From contig NZ_CP011339.1 of assembly GCF_001264245.1 (NCBI RefSeq), positions 2,728,001 to 2,792,000 of the forward strand: 64,000 nucleotides of DNA. The letters are read 5' to 3'. The position numbers were made by a program, and so were the translations under genes. Shown here piece by piece: positions 1 to 8,706 of this stretch (position 1 is the first letter of the stretch; each line of letters begins with the position of its first letter). A model generated the notes under the pieces. The model had not been told where the DNA came from. It saw only the letters and a program-made list of their open reading frames with translations, and did no database searches. The DNA is from Microcystis panniformis FACHB-1757 (GTDB lineage Bacteria; Cyanobacteriota; Cyanobacteriia; Cyanobacteriales; Microcystaceae).

Positions 1-3000
1 ATATACCCCAACAAAGTGGGAGCAAATTGGGCGTTACCAATCCATTTAAGTTCTAAGGTTTCAATCCGCTTATCTGGTAGCAGGGTGACTCCATTAGTAG
101 CAGGATAAGCAAAGAAGCGCCGCATGATGGCCACCTTGGTTTTCGTGGATGATTCCACAGTCACGGTGCTGTACTCAGCAGAAACTAGGGCATCGCTACC
201 AATGGGTGGGGTATTATTATCATTGTCAATTTTGCCAATGGGTGCCGTACAACCCCACCAATTTGCCCCGGATACCGTGGCATTATAGCCATTACCGGAA
301 TAGTCGCGCACTTCCACTCCTGTGGCTTCACTCATGGGATAGTAAGCCAACAAACCTGGTTCGTTGCCACTCAGAAGTAGGGTGCTGTTGACAGCAATTT
401 CATCATCACTTAGGGCAACTTTCCAAATACGGACTTCTGCCAATTTACCGAACTGCTCACCTCGGATGAAGGGGGCAATAGATAGGGTTTGATCCTGCAC
501 GATGTTCGCTTCCACCACAGTGCCACGATTATTCGCCACTAGGTCTAAAACTTTACCTCCTTCGAGCTTATTCAGGGGATAGTAAGCCACTAAATTTGCT
601 TCTTTTCCACTAAGGCGTTGGGACATATTCGCCTTAATTTCTGCTTGGGTGCGGGCTGTATTCCAGATGCGGACATCGGTAATTTGGCCATTAAAATATT
701 TGTCAATAGACCAGTTACTTCGGCCAATATAGTTAGTCGTCCGTTTCAGGGGATTGGGAAGATGCACTTTGGCTGTTTGAATCCGCTCACCATTTTTATA
801 AAGGGTTGCCATTCCTGAAGCATCAATGGTTGCGGCTATATGAATCCATTTTTTTGTTTCTAATGCACCTGTTGCCGCAACTAGCTGTTCGGTGGATTGC
901 CGATATATGCCAAAGCGTAGTGTGTTAGATGATCTTTCATTGCAAAGCAGGATATTTTCATTAGCAGCGCCATTACCAAAGTCAATAATTCTGGACCAAG
1001 ATTGGAAACTGTCATACCATACCCAAGCTTCGACGGACATTCCTTGGGATAAGTCATAGTTGATTTCTGGTAAAGATACACAATCATTTACCCCATCAAA
1101 CTTCATCACTGAATAATCAGGAGACTGATTAATAGCTAAATGATTGTTCGCGATCGCATAAACATCGCTCTTAGATTTCAGACTAGCTTTCTTAATGTCT
1201 TCAACCTTTTGCTTCGCGGCGGCATCATTGGAGTTTTTATTCAGATTCTCTTCCGCATCTTTTAGGGCTTTTGCTTTCACATCACCCACTTTTTTGCCAT
1301 CAACATAAAACAGAGTCGTATCTCCCCGACCGACAGCAGCGACATGATGCCATCCCTCGGTTAACAACTCCATATTGAAACCGCTATCATAGAAATAGCC
1401 CCCCAAGGAATCATTGGTCAGATAAATCCCTAACTGTTTACGATTTCTGACCAGAATGTGATGATCGGCATCTTTTCCTCGGATTAAAGTATTCCATTCT
1501 GCCGTTTCTGTTAATGGATAAGCGAACCAAGCTTCAATACTCCAGTCTAAGGGAAGATACAAAGGTTGATTTAAGTTAACGACACTATTGCTGTTGCTAA
1601 ATTTCAAACAAGCCCGTTGAGCATCAGGAATCCACTGTTCAAAGGTCGCATTTTGACTGTCCGCAGTGGCATCATAGTTGGTTTGCCGCATCCGTCCTTC
1701 GCTGTCCACATAACTCAATTGGACATTGCCTTCACAAGTTTCAATGGCATTCAGACGGCTTGCCGGTTGCACAAAACCAAGTAACGCTCCTTGAGTCACT
1801 AACCCCTTGCTATCTTTAGCAACTTGGGGCATAGTTTGGGGAGTTTGTTGGGTGTTTTTGAAAGCATTCAGGAAGTCAGTGTTCAGGGTACTTAACTCAG
1901 TTTGAATCGTGGTGAGTTCTGCCTTGACTGCATCCAGGCGCTTCTGAAGTTCGGCTTTCTTAGCATCTTGATTACTTCCATCCAACTTTAAGAGGTTTAG
2001 TTCATTTTCAAGATTTCTCAAACGTTCTTGCGCTGTTTTCAACTCTGTTTGCTTCGCCAACAAAGCTGAGTGAGCATTGTAAATATTGTTATTACTTTGC
2101 CCTCCAATGATCACAATTTTCCACTGTTCCCATGTTACATTACTTTCAGGCCAAGTACAAACTCCATAATCGCCACCACCCCGATTTAAGACCTCTCCAT
2201 TTGATCGTTGACGAATTAAATAATAATCACCCCAAAGTTTTTCAGGCCTCCATTCATACTCCCAGCCAATACCATATCCGCTATATACTTGAGCTTTTGA
2301 ACCTCCATACAAGGCTCGATCCTCATAATATGAGACAATCCGATAATACCCACTATCTGTTGCTACAAACTTGAACTCGTTGTTAGAGTAGTAAGGGTTG
2401 CCATCAGCCCCGACATCAGCATAAAGAAGCCCCTTTGATTGAGTGTAAATACGAGCAATCCAGCTTTCATTAACTCGGCAGACTAATTTACACCAATAGT
2501 TTAAGGGATTATTCTGCTCTGTTTCATAAGTATTTTGGCATAGACTTATTTGCTGATTGATGTCGCTAATTGTCGTTTTTTGCTCACTAATTTCATTGTT
2601 TTTGGCAGTTATGGCGTATTCCTTTTGCGCTCCTTGAAGACTCAGATTAGCGATATCTAGTTCTAATTGTCGCTTTTCTTTGAGTAATACTCTTTCCTGC
2701 TTCTCTTTCAACTCCAGTGCTTTTAACTTCGCCGCTAATGTGGCATGGTCATCCACCAAAGTTGCCAAAGTCACACCATCTGTGTACTTCGCCTCTGTAA
2801 TACTATCGGACAAAAAACGAATGCGGTGTTTGCGAATTTCTAACGATTGCCAATCTCCTTGAACATTGGCAATTTCAAAGGAACGTAACAGACTCACTTC
2901 ATCGGGAATTGTCACATTACAGGAAGCGCGATACCAGCCATTCCCCAAGTCTTCAAACTTATTCTGCACCGCCGAAATGGTCTTTTTCTCTTCCGCACTG

Positions 3001-5411
3001 CGGCTGGTTTTTCCCCAATAGGAAAAGGTAAAAATCTTGGTGTCAATATTTTTACCATCGGCATTGTCTAGATAGGCTAAATTAACCGGATTTGCTGAGT
3101 TAATCTTAAACTCAAAACTTTCCTCATAAGTTGCCCGTTCGCTGACGGCAAATAGCTCAGGATTGCTATATTTAACCGCTGCGGTTCCTCCGGCAAGTTT
3201 GCGGTTGAGAGTTGCCGCACTGACATAAGGTTCACCATAAACGGTGCCGTCATTGCCGTTCACAGAAAAGTCAACTACTTTGCCTTCAGAGATACCACCT
3301 AAGCGCCAATACCCTACTAAACCGACTTCTTTGCCCGTCAGTTGTAGGTACATACTGTTTTTAATGTCTTCAGCAGTCCGGACTATTTTCCAAACACGGA
3401 GATCCGCAATTTGCCCTTCAAAATTCGTGACTCCTTCCCGACTATCACGCCCGATTCTGTGAGCAATTACAGCCTGCTTATCAGAAACTGCTCCAGAATA
3501 TTCAAAATCAAGCACACCATCAATGTAGCCTGATATCTTTTTGTTTTCCCGATCTCTGACAAAGCTGATAAAATGCCATTGATTGTCTCTTAAATCTTTG
3601 GCTCCAACTAGACTCTGTTCACCACCCCAGAAAAACCGTAGTTTCCCCTCGGCCGAAACTTCAAAATTAACGTCAATTGACTTCGGTAGTTGATAGTCTC
3701 CTAGCAAGACACCTCGGTTGGAATTTGCGGGAACTTTTACCCACATAGAAATCGTGAATGAACTGGAAAAAATCGGCAGTGGTTGCGTCAGTTCAATATA
3801 ATCATCCACGCCATCAAACACGATCCCCCGCCGCTTTTGGGACACCAATTTCACATTGACAGCCTCTCCGATTGCCCATTTGCGTTCGATGACAAAATGG
3901 GTATCATCAATTTTTCGCACGGGGTAGCTGTCTTTGTAGTCTTCTGTGCCGGTAATTTGGACGCGATCGCCATTTTCCAAGCCATGATTAGCACAGGTGA
4001 CTCGTAATTTGCCATCGGCAGTTTTTTGATAAGCGGTAATCATGCCATCAAAAATCAAACCACCTTCTTCTTGGTCTTCTTTTTCCCAATAACCCAATCC
4101 GCGATCCAAGGGGATGTCAATATCAAAGGTATCTTGATCTACTTTAATCGTCCGATATAACCCTTGATAATCACTGGTGCCGCTGATTTTTACTAAGTCG
4201 TAATTGGCTAACTCTGAAGCGCCGCCATTGGTAGATATTTTAACTAAATCTTCGATATCTTCCTCATCAGTTCCTGCGGAGAATCCGCTAATAATTCCTT
4301 GGGGAGGAGGGGTTTTGTCACCAATTGCTTTAATTTCATCTAAGGTGTTTAAAGGCAACAAAACTTCTCGCTGACGACTGCGAATAAGCTTGCTATCGGG
4401 GGTTTCGTCAATTTCTCCTAAAGTACCATCTCCTGCGATCGCAAAACTGAAAGCGGCCGCCCCTTTATCGGTGGGAATCGCTAACATTAATCGCGTGGCA
4501 GTTTTCAACAGTTGTTCTTCACCAGACTGGGTTTGCTGGGCCTGTTGTAAATCATATTTAGTGGCAGATAAACCGTTGGTGACTGTCACCCCATTAATGT
4601 CTAAAGTCCGCTTAATCACCCCCGGAATCCGCCGGGGAACTAGGCTATCGTTTGATTCTTCAAAAACGGTGTAATCTTGAACGTCAAATAGTCCTGCTTC
4701 CGAGGCGCGAATGGTGGTTACTTCCACTTTCTGGGTTTGGCTGTTGTAGGCGAAAATATGCCAGCGATAAACATCATTTTCAATCGTCGGAACCAATACG
4801 ACGGAAAACCAGCCCTTATGCAGGTTATTGACTAAACTTAATTCGGTAGTGGGTTCATAGAAAAAGCTACCGTTGGCATCACGAAAGTCTAAGGTATCAA
4901 TATCAATCAGTCCACTAGACCCCCGTTTCATATTTTTCGTGGGGGTGTGTTTCTGCTTACTCCGCTTAAACCGAACTTCTAGCTTGCGGTTCAGCTTATT
5001 GGTCATGCCGTCTAACACAAATCGGTCCACTAATAGCGTGTTAGATTTGGACTGACGAAAAACGTAAATATGTTCCAGGGCGGCAATGACTTGTACTGGC
5101 GCAACTGCGGTTATATTTTCGGTTTTGTAAAGGGATTTGAGGAGATATTGACTGGGATTTTGTTGGTGAGTCAGTTCGGCTTTTTCTTTCTCAATTACCG
5201 ACTGGTCATCAGCTTCATCGGGGAATTCTAGAGTTTTCCAGTTTTCCCAGCCGGTTCTTTGGTCGGCGGGGGTGTTGAGGTAGCTATCTTCAAACCCATC
5301 TTGCTTGACTGTGTAGGAAATTTTCCCCTCGGCATCGGTGGCGAACACCACTATCTTGCTCTCGTGGGTAATCGTACTAATATGTTGTAGTTTGTCTTTG
5401 AGTAGGTACAT
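1..5411 (-). CDS. Giant LamG / coiled-coil / lectin-like protein, C-terminus off window
   Basis: One frame stays open from ATG at 5411 to the left edge (about 1803 codons, no stop seen). The first ~300 residues are beta-rich with a motif resembling a sugar-binding propeller (GWENWKTLEF, about residue 55). A LamG/concanavalin-like domain starts near residue 526 (FDGVDDYIEL...SFTISMWVKV) and ends near 720. A long coiled coil covers about 885-965, a ricin/agglutinin-like stretch about 970-1105, and a second coiled coil about 1118-1185. LamG repeats follow near 1267-1420 (SIEAWFAYPL) and 1435-1630 (SVEAWVWYDS), with a partial one near 1650-1720 (YYPMSEATG). LamG domains usually bind glycans or proteins. 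No signal peptide or membrane segment is visible. The ribosome site is weak, so the start is moderately sure. Surface, secreted or toxin-like use is inference. Confidence 0.82.
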   Translation of the reverse strand, partial: MYLLKDKLQHISTITHESKIVVFATDAEGKISYTVKQDGFEDSYLNTPADQRTGWENWKTLEFPDEADDQSVIEKEKAELTHQQNPSQYLLKSLYKTENITAVAPVQVIAALEHIYVFRQSKSNTLLVDRFVLDGMTNKLNRKLEVRFKRSKQKHTPTKNMKRGSSGLIDIDTLDFRDANGSFFYEPTTELSLVNNLHKGWFSVVLVPTIENDVYRWHIFAYNSQTQKVEVTTIRASEAGLFDVQDYTVFEESNDSLVPRRIPGVIKRTLDINGVTVTNGLSATKYDLQQAQQTQSGEEQLLKTATRLMLAIPTDKGAAAFSFAIAGDGTLGEIDETPDSKLIRSRQREVLLPLNTLDEIKAIGDKTPPPQGIISGFSAGTDEEDIEDLVKISTNGGASELANYDLVKISGTSDYQGLYRTIKVDQDTFDIDIPLDRGLGYWEKEDQEEGGLIFDGMITAYQKTADGKLRVTCANHGLENGDRVQITGTEDYKDSYPVRKIDDTHFVIERKWAIGEAVNVKLVSQKRRGIVFDGVDDYIELTQPLPIFSSSFTISMWVKVPANSNRGVLLGDYQLPKSIDVNFEVSAEGKLRFFWGGEQSLVGAKDLRDNQWHFISFVRDRENKKISGYIDGVLDFEYSGAVSDKQAVIAHRIGRDSREGVTNFEGQIADLRVWKIVRTAEDIKNSMYLQLTGKEVGLVGYWRLGGISEGKVVDFSVNGNDGTVYGEPYVSAATLNRKLAGGTAAVKYSNPELFAVSERATYEESFEFKINSANPVNLAYLDNADGKNIDTKIFTFSYWGKTSRSAEEKKTISAVQNKFEDLGNGWYRASCNVTIPDEVSLLRSFEIANVQGDWQSLEIRKHRIRFLSDSITEAKYTDGVTLATLVDDHATLAAKLKALELKEKQERVLLKEKRQLELDIANLSLQGAQKEYAITAKNNEISEQKTTISDINQQISLCQNTYETEQNNPLNYWCKLVCRVNESWIARIYTQSKGLLYADVGADGNPYYSNNEFKFVATDSGYYRIVSYYEDRALYGGSKAQVYSGYGIGWEYEWRPEKLWGDYYLIRQRSNGEVLNRGGGDYGVCTWPESNVTWEQWKIVIIGGQSNNNIYNAHSALLAKQTELKTAQERLRNLENELNLLKLDGSNQDAKKAELQKRLDAVKAELTTIQTELSTLNTDFLNAFKNTQQTPQTMPQVAKDSKGLVTQGALLGFVQPASRLNAIETCEGNVQLSYVDSEGRMRQTNYDATADSQNATFEQWIPDAQRACLKFSNSNSVVNLNQPLYLPLDWSIEAWFAYPLTETAEWNTLIRGKDADHHILVRNRKQLGIYLTNDSLGGYFYDSGFNMELLTEGWHHVAAVGRGDTTLFYVDGKKVGDVKAKALKDAEENLNKNSNDAAAKQKVEDIKKASLKSKSDVYAIANNHLAINQSPDYSVMKFDGVNDCVSLPEINYDLSQGMSVEAWVWYDSFQSWSRIIDFGNGAANENILLCNERSSNTLRFGIYRQSTEQLVAATGALETKKWIHIAATIDASGMATLYKNGERIQTAKVHLPNPLKRTTNYIGRSNWSIDKYFNGQITDVRIWNTARTQAEIKANMSQRLSGKEANLVAYYPLNKLEGGKVLDLVANNRGTVVEANIVQDQTLSIAPFIRGEQFGKLAEVRIWKVALSDDEIAVNSTLLLSGNEPGLLAYYPMSEATGVEVRDYSGNGYNATVSGANWWGCTAPIGKIDNDNNTPPIGSDALVSAEYSTVTVESSTKTKVAIMRRFFAYPATNGVTLLPDKRIETLELKWIGNAQFAPTLLGY

Positions 5412-5918
5412 AAGCGTCTTTTCAGTTAGTTGGTTTACAGATCCGACAAAACAAAAACGATGACCGCACTATCCCCGGCCATCTAGCCTAATCGGCCTTT
5501 GGGTTCCGGGATAACTACGGATTATTCAGGAAAGTTTCCTTGACTTTTACCTTTAATCCGCCAGCCATCCGTAATCATAATTACCGATTATCCGCCCGAT
5601 TCATATTTGTTGCAAATCTTCACTTTTAACCGTTCAGGAGGGAGATGAAGGAGAAATAATAAACTACCAATTAGCGCATTGGCTCTTCTGGTTTCTGTGT
5701 GGAAACGAGGTCTATACTGATAGTTTATTCCGCCAAATAGCACTAAAAGTCTTGCCTGATAAGCATTTCACGATTCCATAAGCAAAAATTATCACACAAA
5801 GTCGAGAAGAGCCGCGCATTTACCAACAAAACTGACTCATATATAAAAAAACTGGCGATTACGATTCACGACGGTTATAGTAATGTATGATGTAATGTAT
5901 ATAATTAAACTGGCTATG
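5412..5918. other. Intergenic region between the LamG gene and the VapBC-like pair
   Basis: No gene is seen. The stretch holds the divergent 5' regions of the LamG protein (minus) and the toxin-antitoxin pair (plus). A 133-bp MITE lies inside it at 5681-5813. The AT-rich run 5840-5900 is the likely promoter area for the toxin-antitoxin pair, but no convincing -35/-10 pair was identified. Confidence 0.5.
5681..5813. repeat. MITE with ISL3-like ends, copy 1, with 7-bp target duplication
   Basis: The two ends form an imperfect inverted repeat of about 22 bp beginning GGCTCTTCT and sharing TGTGTG further in. The element is bracketed by a direct repeat GCGCATT (5674-5680 and 5814-5820), which looks like its target duplication. 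The interior is too short to code. A related copy in reverse orientation lies at 22481-22614. The GGCTCTTC end matches the ends of the ISL3 element at 13592-15013, so a transposase of that family may have moved it. Confidence 0.85.
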
Positions 5919-6173
5919 GTCAGCAAAATCCGCAAGCAAATTTATATCGAAGCCGAGCAGAATAATTTACTGAAAGAGAAGGCCCGACAGACGGGACTGA
6001 GCGAGGCCGAGATCATCCGACAGGCGATCGACCAACACATAATTTCCGTCAAATCTCCTACCCCGAACTTGAGCGCTTGGGAGCGAGAAAAGGCCTTTAT
6101 CGCCGGTCTCGAAAACCGCCCATCACAACCGGGTAAAAGGGATTGGCGAAGGGAGGATCTCTATGAACGATAG
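5919..6173 (+). CDS. Ribbon-helix-helix type antitoxin (VapB-like)
   Basis: Small 84-residue protein if translated from ATG at 5919 (MVSKIRKQIYIEAEQ); an in-frame ATG at 5883 would add 12 residues without family resemblance. The segment QIYIEAEQNNLLKEKARQTG followed by LSEAEIIRQAID has the beta strand and two helices of a CopG/Arc DNA-binding fold. The C-terminal part (about 45-84) is basic and loosely ordered, as expected for a toxin-neutralising tail. It overlaps the downstream PIN toxin by 11 bp, the usual antitoxin-first order. Autoregulation by the pair is the family norm and not shown here. Confidence 0.75.
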   Translation, partial: VSKIRKQIYIEAEQNNLLKEKARQTGLSEAEIIRQAIDQHIISVKSPTPNLSAWEREKAFIAGLENRPSQPGKRDWRREDLYER

Positions 6174-6609
6174 AGTCCTGCTCGATACCAATATTCTGGT
6201 CTATCTCTACGATATCGCCGAGAAAAGCAAACGGGAACGGGCATTAACCGTTGTCGATGACCTGATCCGCACCACCCGCGCTGTCATCAGTCCGCAGGTG
6301 ATGGGAGAATTCTTTCAGTCCGTCACCCGCAGCCGTCGCCCCCTGCTAACCCAGGAAGAAGCTCTGGCCCGCATCCGTCAATATCTAATAGCCTGTGAGG
6401 TAGTTCCGATTACCGAGTTGATCGTTCTGGAAGCCACCCGTGGAGTAGAAAGTTACCAGTTTTCCTACTGGGATGCCCAGATCTGGGCGACCGCTCGCTT
6501 AAATCAAATCACCACGGTCTATAGCGAGGATTTTAATTCCGGGGCTACCATTGAGGGAATTCATTTCGTCAACCCCCTGAACGATGGCGGCAGACTTTCT
6601 TTTGGGTAA
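6163..6609 (+). CDS. PIN-domain toxin (VapC-like ribonuclease)
   Basis: 148 residues, the normal length for VapC. The N-terminus MNDRVLLDTNILVYLYD carries the first acidic residue of the PIN site (D in LLDTNIL). A central glutamate (MGEFFQSVTR) and the C-terminal acidic residues in FSYWDAQIWATA and VYSEDFNSG complete the Mg-binding cluster. PIN toxins cut RNA, often tRNA or rRNA. The start is preceded by GGGAGG about 6 bases upstream and overlaps the antitoxin by 11 bp. Family assignment is strong; the RNA target cannot be told from sequence. Confidence 0.88.
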   Translation: MNDRVLLDTNILVYLYDIAEKSKRERALTVVDDLIRTTRAVISPQVMGEFFQSVTRSRRPLLTQEEALARIRQYLIACEVVPITELIVLEATRGVESYQFSYWDAQIWATARLNQITTVYSEDFNSGATIEGIHFVNPLNDGGRLSFG

Positions 6610-6770
6610 GATAGCTGTAGTTTCGCCAAGATTCCCAAGAAGGCGAGGGCGGCGGCTTCTTAACGAAGGCAGGAGGCGGTCGGCCGTTTTTGTAACGGGG
6701 ATTTATGCCCCGCTCCCAAAACTTTTCGCCTTGTTGCTGTGCCAAATCCTTGACCCATAAACAATCATCC

Positions 6771-7637
6771 TCAAGATAACAAATCGATTGCAATTGTCGA
6801 TGATAGCTGAGATTCTATCACTTGATGACCGAGATTAACCGGTCGAGCATTTCCCTCTACCGGCGCGCAATAACGGGGAATTGGACTAGAAACGAGGCTT
6901 ATATGACGGTCACTCACCGCTAATCCATGGCTAGGATCATAGCCTTTCCAGCCGCCCCCCGGCAAATACACCTCCACCCAAGCGTGTAAATGTCTTTCTT
7001 CTTGGTCTAAATCTCCTTCTTGATAGCCACTGACAAAACGGGAAGCCAATCCCACACAGCGACACACATCCATAAATAAAACCACAAAATCGCGACAGGA
7101 ACCCTGCTTATTTTTCCAAGTGTTTCCGGGTAGATAGGGTTCCCCGGTAATACGAATAATTTGCTGACAATTTCGGTAAATTTTGTCATTAAGATTAAAC
7201 AGGAAAGATAGCACCTGTCCCTCGGTTTCCTGCATAACTTCTTGGGCTAATGCTGCCACATCAGGATCATTATTTAACCCATAAAATTGTCTGTAGGGTT
7301 GTAATTGACTGTGGAGAGAAATGGGATAATCAAAGGGTAAACAGGTCGCCCAAGGTTCCAACAAATACTGAAAAGGATTAACCCCATGGGTTTCCACTTC
7401 ACTCACCACATCAATCAATAATTCTTCCGTCGGTTGATTAAACCAAATTTGTAAACAAGAATTACCATCGAGGTCGATAATATTAGTTATTGTTAAAGGT
7501 TCTGGGTTAATTTTGAGGGTAAACTCTCGCAAAGTTTGCCCACCATCGGATTTTGGTCGCAAGCGCAGCAGATGGGGGGATAAAATCACGGGTTGATTAT
7601 AGAAATAGTTGGTTTGATGCCGAATGTGATAACGCAT
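6771..7637 (-). CDS. Transglutaminase-like cysteine protease family protein
   Basis: 288 residues. The N-terminus MRYHIRHQTNYFYNQPV is the typical bacterial transglutaminase N-domain. The catalytic core follows: GSCRDFVVLFMDVCR contains the nucleophilic Cys, HAWVEVYLPGGGWKGYDPSHG contains the His and Asp. No signal peptide is seen, so it is probably cytoplasmic. The start overlaps the stop of the alpha-E gene (TAATG), so the two are translationally coupled. Together with the ATP-grasp gene upstream they form a widely conserved trio (formerly DUF407, DUF403 and a transglutaminase), proposed to make or trim a peptide or amide product. The actual substrate is unknown. Confidence 0.9.
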   Translation of the reverse strand: MRYHIRHQTNYFYNQPVILSPHLLRLRPKSDGGQTLREFTLKINPEPLTITNIIDLDGNSCLQIWFNQPTEELLIDVVSEVETHGVNPFQYLLEPWATCLPFDYPISLHSQLQPYRQFYGLNNDPDVAALAQEVMQETEGQVLSFLFNLNDKIYRNCQQIIRITGEPYLPGNTWKNKQGSCRDFVVLFMDVCRCVGLASRFVSGYQEGDLDQEERHLHAWVEVYLPGGGWKGYDPSHGLAVSDRHISLVSSPIPRYCAPVEGNARPVNLGHQVIESQLSSTIAIDLLS

Positions 7638-8638
7638 TAAGTTGTTAATTGGGATTGATATTGAAAGTTATTTACTGGCAGAGGTGGGGCAAGTTCGGGA
7701 TTAAAAACGAAGAAAGTTTCTGTCATTTTTATTCCCACATCATTAACTCTTTTTTGAATATGGTCGAGGAATTCATGTAATCCCATTTCAATAATATCCT
7801 CGATAGTTAGATAGCTCATTTCGGCACAAAGTCGCCCTAAACTTCTTTCTACCGAATTCCCCCAAGTTCCTATAGGAGTCCCTGTAACTTGATGCAAACA
7901 GTGGTCTAATTCCCGCAGACAAAAGTGAATTGAACGAGGAAATTCTCGGTTAAGAATTAAAAATTCAGCCACGTCACTAGGAGTAATCCGTCGTTGACAT
8001 TTACGATACATTTCGTAGGCACTCACGGACCGCAGTAAAGCAATCCATTGAATTTGGTCTAGAGAAGTTCCTACCCATTGGGCGGAAGGTAAGAGATAAT
8101 AGTATTTAACATCAAGAATTCTGGCGGTTTTATCGGCGCGTTCCTGTAATCTTCCCATAACGCCAAAATGCCAACCTTCATTATGAGTCATCGTTGCATC
8201 CATCACCCCCGCAAAACGGTGACTAGCCAATTTAACTTGGGTAAAAAAGTTAGGTAAAGTAGTTTGAGGATGGTAAGAGGAAGCATCTTTTACCATCAAG
8301 AAAAAACCATTAACCTGTTCCCACATTTCCGAAGAAATAATCTCACGAACTGACCGAGCATTTTCTCTGGCCCAGCGCAAACAAGAGATAATTGAATTAC
8401 TATATTCCGTGTCAAATGTCAAGAAATTGATCACATTTTCTGCGGTGGCTGTGCCGTAACGTTTCTTGAATTGTTCTAAATCTCCCGTGGTTAAAACCAA
8501 AGGTTCCCACTGTTGCAAAACACTGGTAGGTACATCTAACATTAAATTAAGGTTAACATCCATAAACCGGGCGACATTTTCTGCCCGTTCAATATAGCGA
8601 TTTAACCAATAAATTGAATCAGCAACTCTACTAAGCAT
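7637..8638 (-). CDS. Alpha-E domain protein (DUF403)
   Basis: 333 residues of almost entirely helical sequence. It starts MLSRVADSIYWLNRYIERAENVARFMDVN, a hallmark of the alpha-E family (SIYWxxRYxERAEN). Other conserved stretches are WHFGVMGRLQERADKTARIL and the C-terminal IQKRVNDVG. No catalytic motif is known for this family. It lies 68 bp downstream of the ATP-grasp gene and is coupled to the transglutaminase. Family knowledge suggests the three work together, possibly as a peptide ligase module; the role here is inferred only from that context. Confidence 0.9.
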   Translation of the reverse strand: MLSRVADSIYWLNRYIERAENVARFMDVNLNLMLDVPTSVLQQWEPLVLTTGDLEQFKKRYGTATAENVINFLTFDTEYSNSIISCLRWARENARSVREIISSEMWEQVNGFFLMVKDASSYHPQTTLPNFFTQVKLASHRFAGVMDATMTHNEGWHFGVMGRLQERADKTARILDVKYYYLLPSAQWVGTSLDQIQWIALLRSVSAYEMYRKCQRRITPSDVAEFLILNREFPRSIHFCLRELDHCLHQVTGTPIGTWGNSVERSLGRLCAEMSYLTIEDIIEMGLHEFLDHIQKRVNDVGIKMTETFFVFNPELAPPLPVNNFQYQSQLTT

Positions 8639-8665
8639 AATTAACTGGGAAAAAGGAAAGGGTAG

Positions 8666-8684
8666 GGTGGGTTAGTAACCCACC
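8666..8684. repeat. Short perfect hairpin between ATP-grasp and alpha-E genes
   Basis: GGTGGGTTA-G-TAACCCACC is a perfect 9-bp stem with a 1-base centre. It sits in the 68-bp gap of the cluster. There is no T-run after it on the minus strand, so it is more likely a small palindromic repeat or an mRNA-stabilising hairpin than a terminator. Confidence 0.6.
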
Positions 8685-8706
8685 AAAATTTTGATTATTG
8701 TCCTGA

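Noticed and set aside
149..5055. Many plus-strand ORFs of 60-96 codons
   Set aside because: All lie antisense to the open LamG frame and have no recognisable sequence.
6569..6793. 74-residue minus-strand ORF between the PIN toxin and the transglutaminase
   Set aside because: It overlaps the ends of both neighbours, is low-complexity in Pro/Arg/Lys and has no family resemblance.
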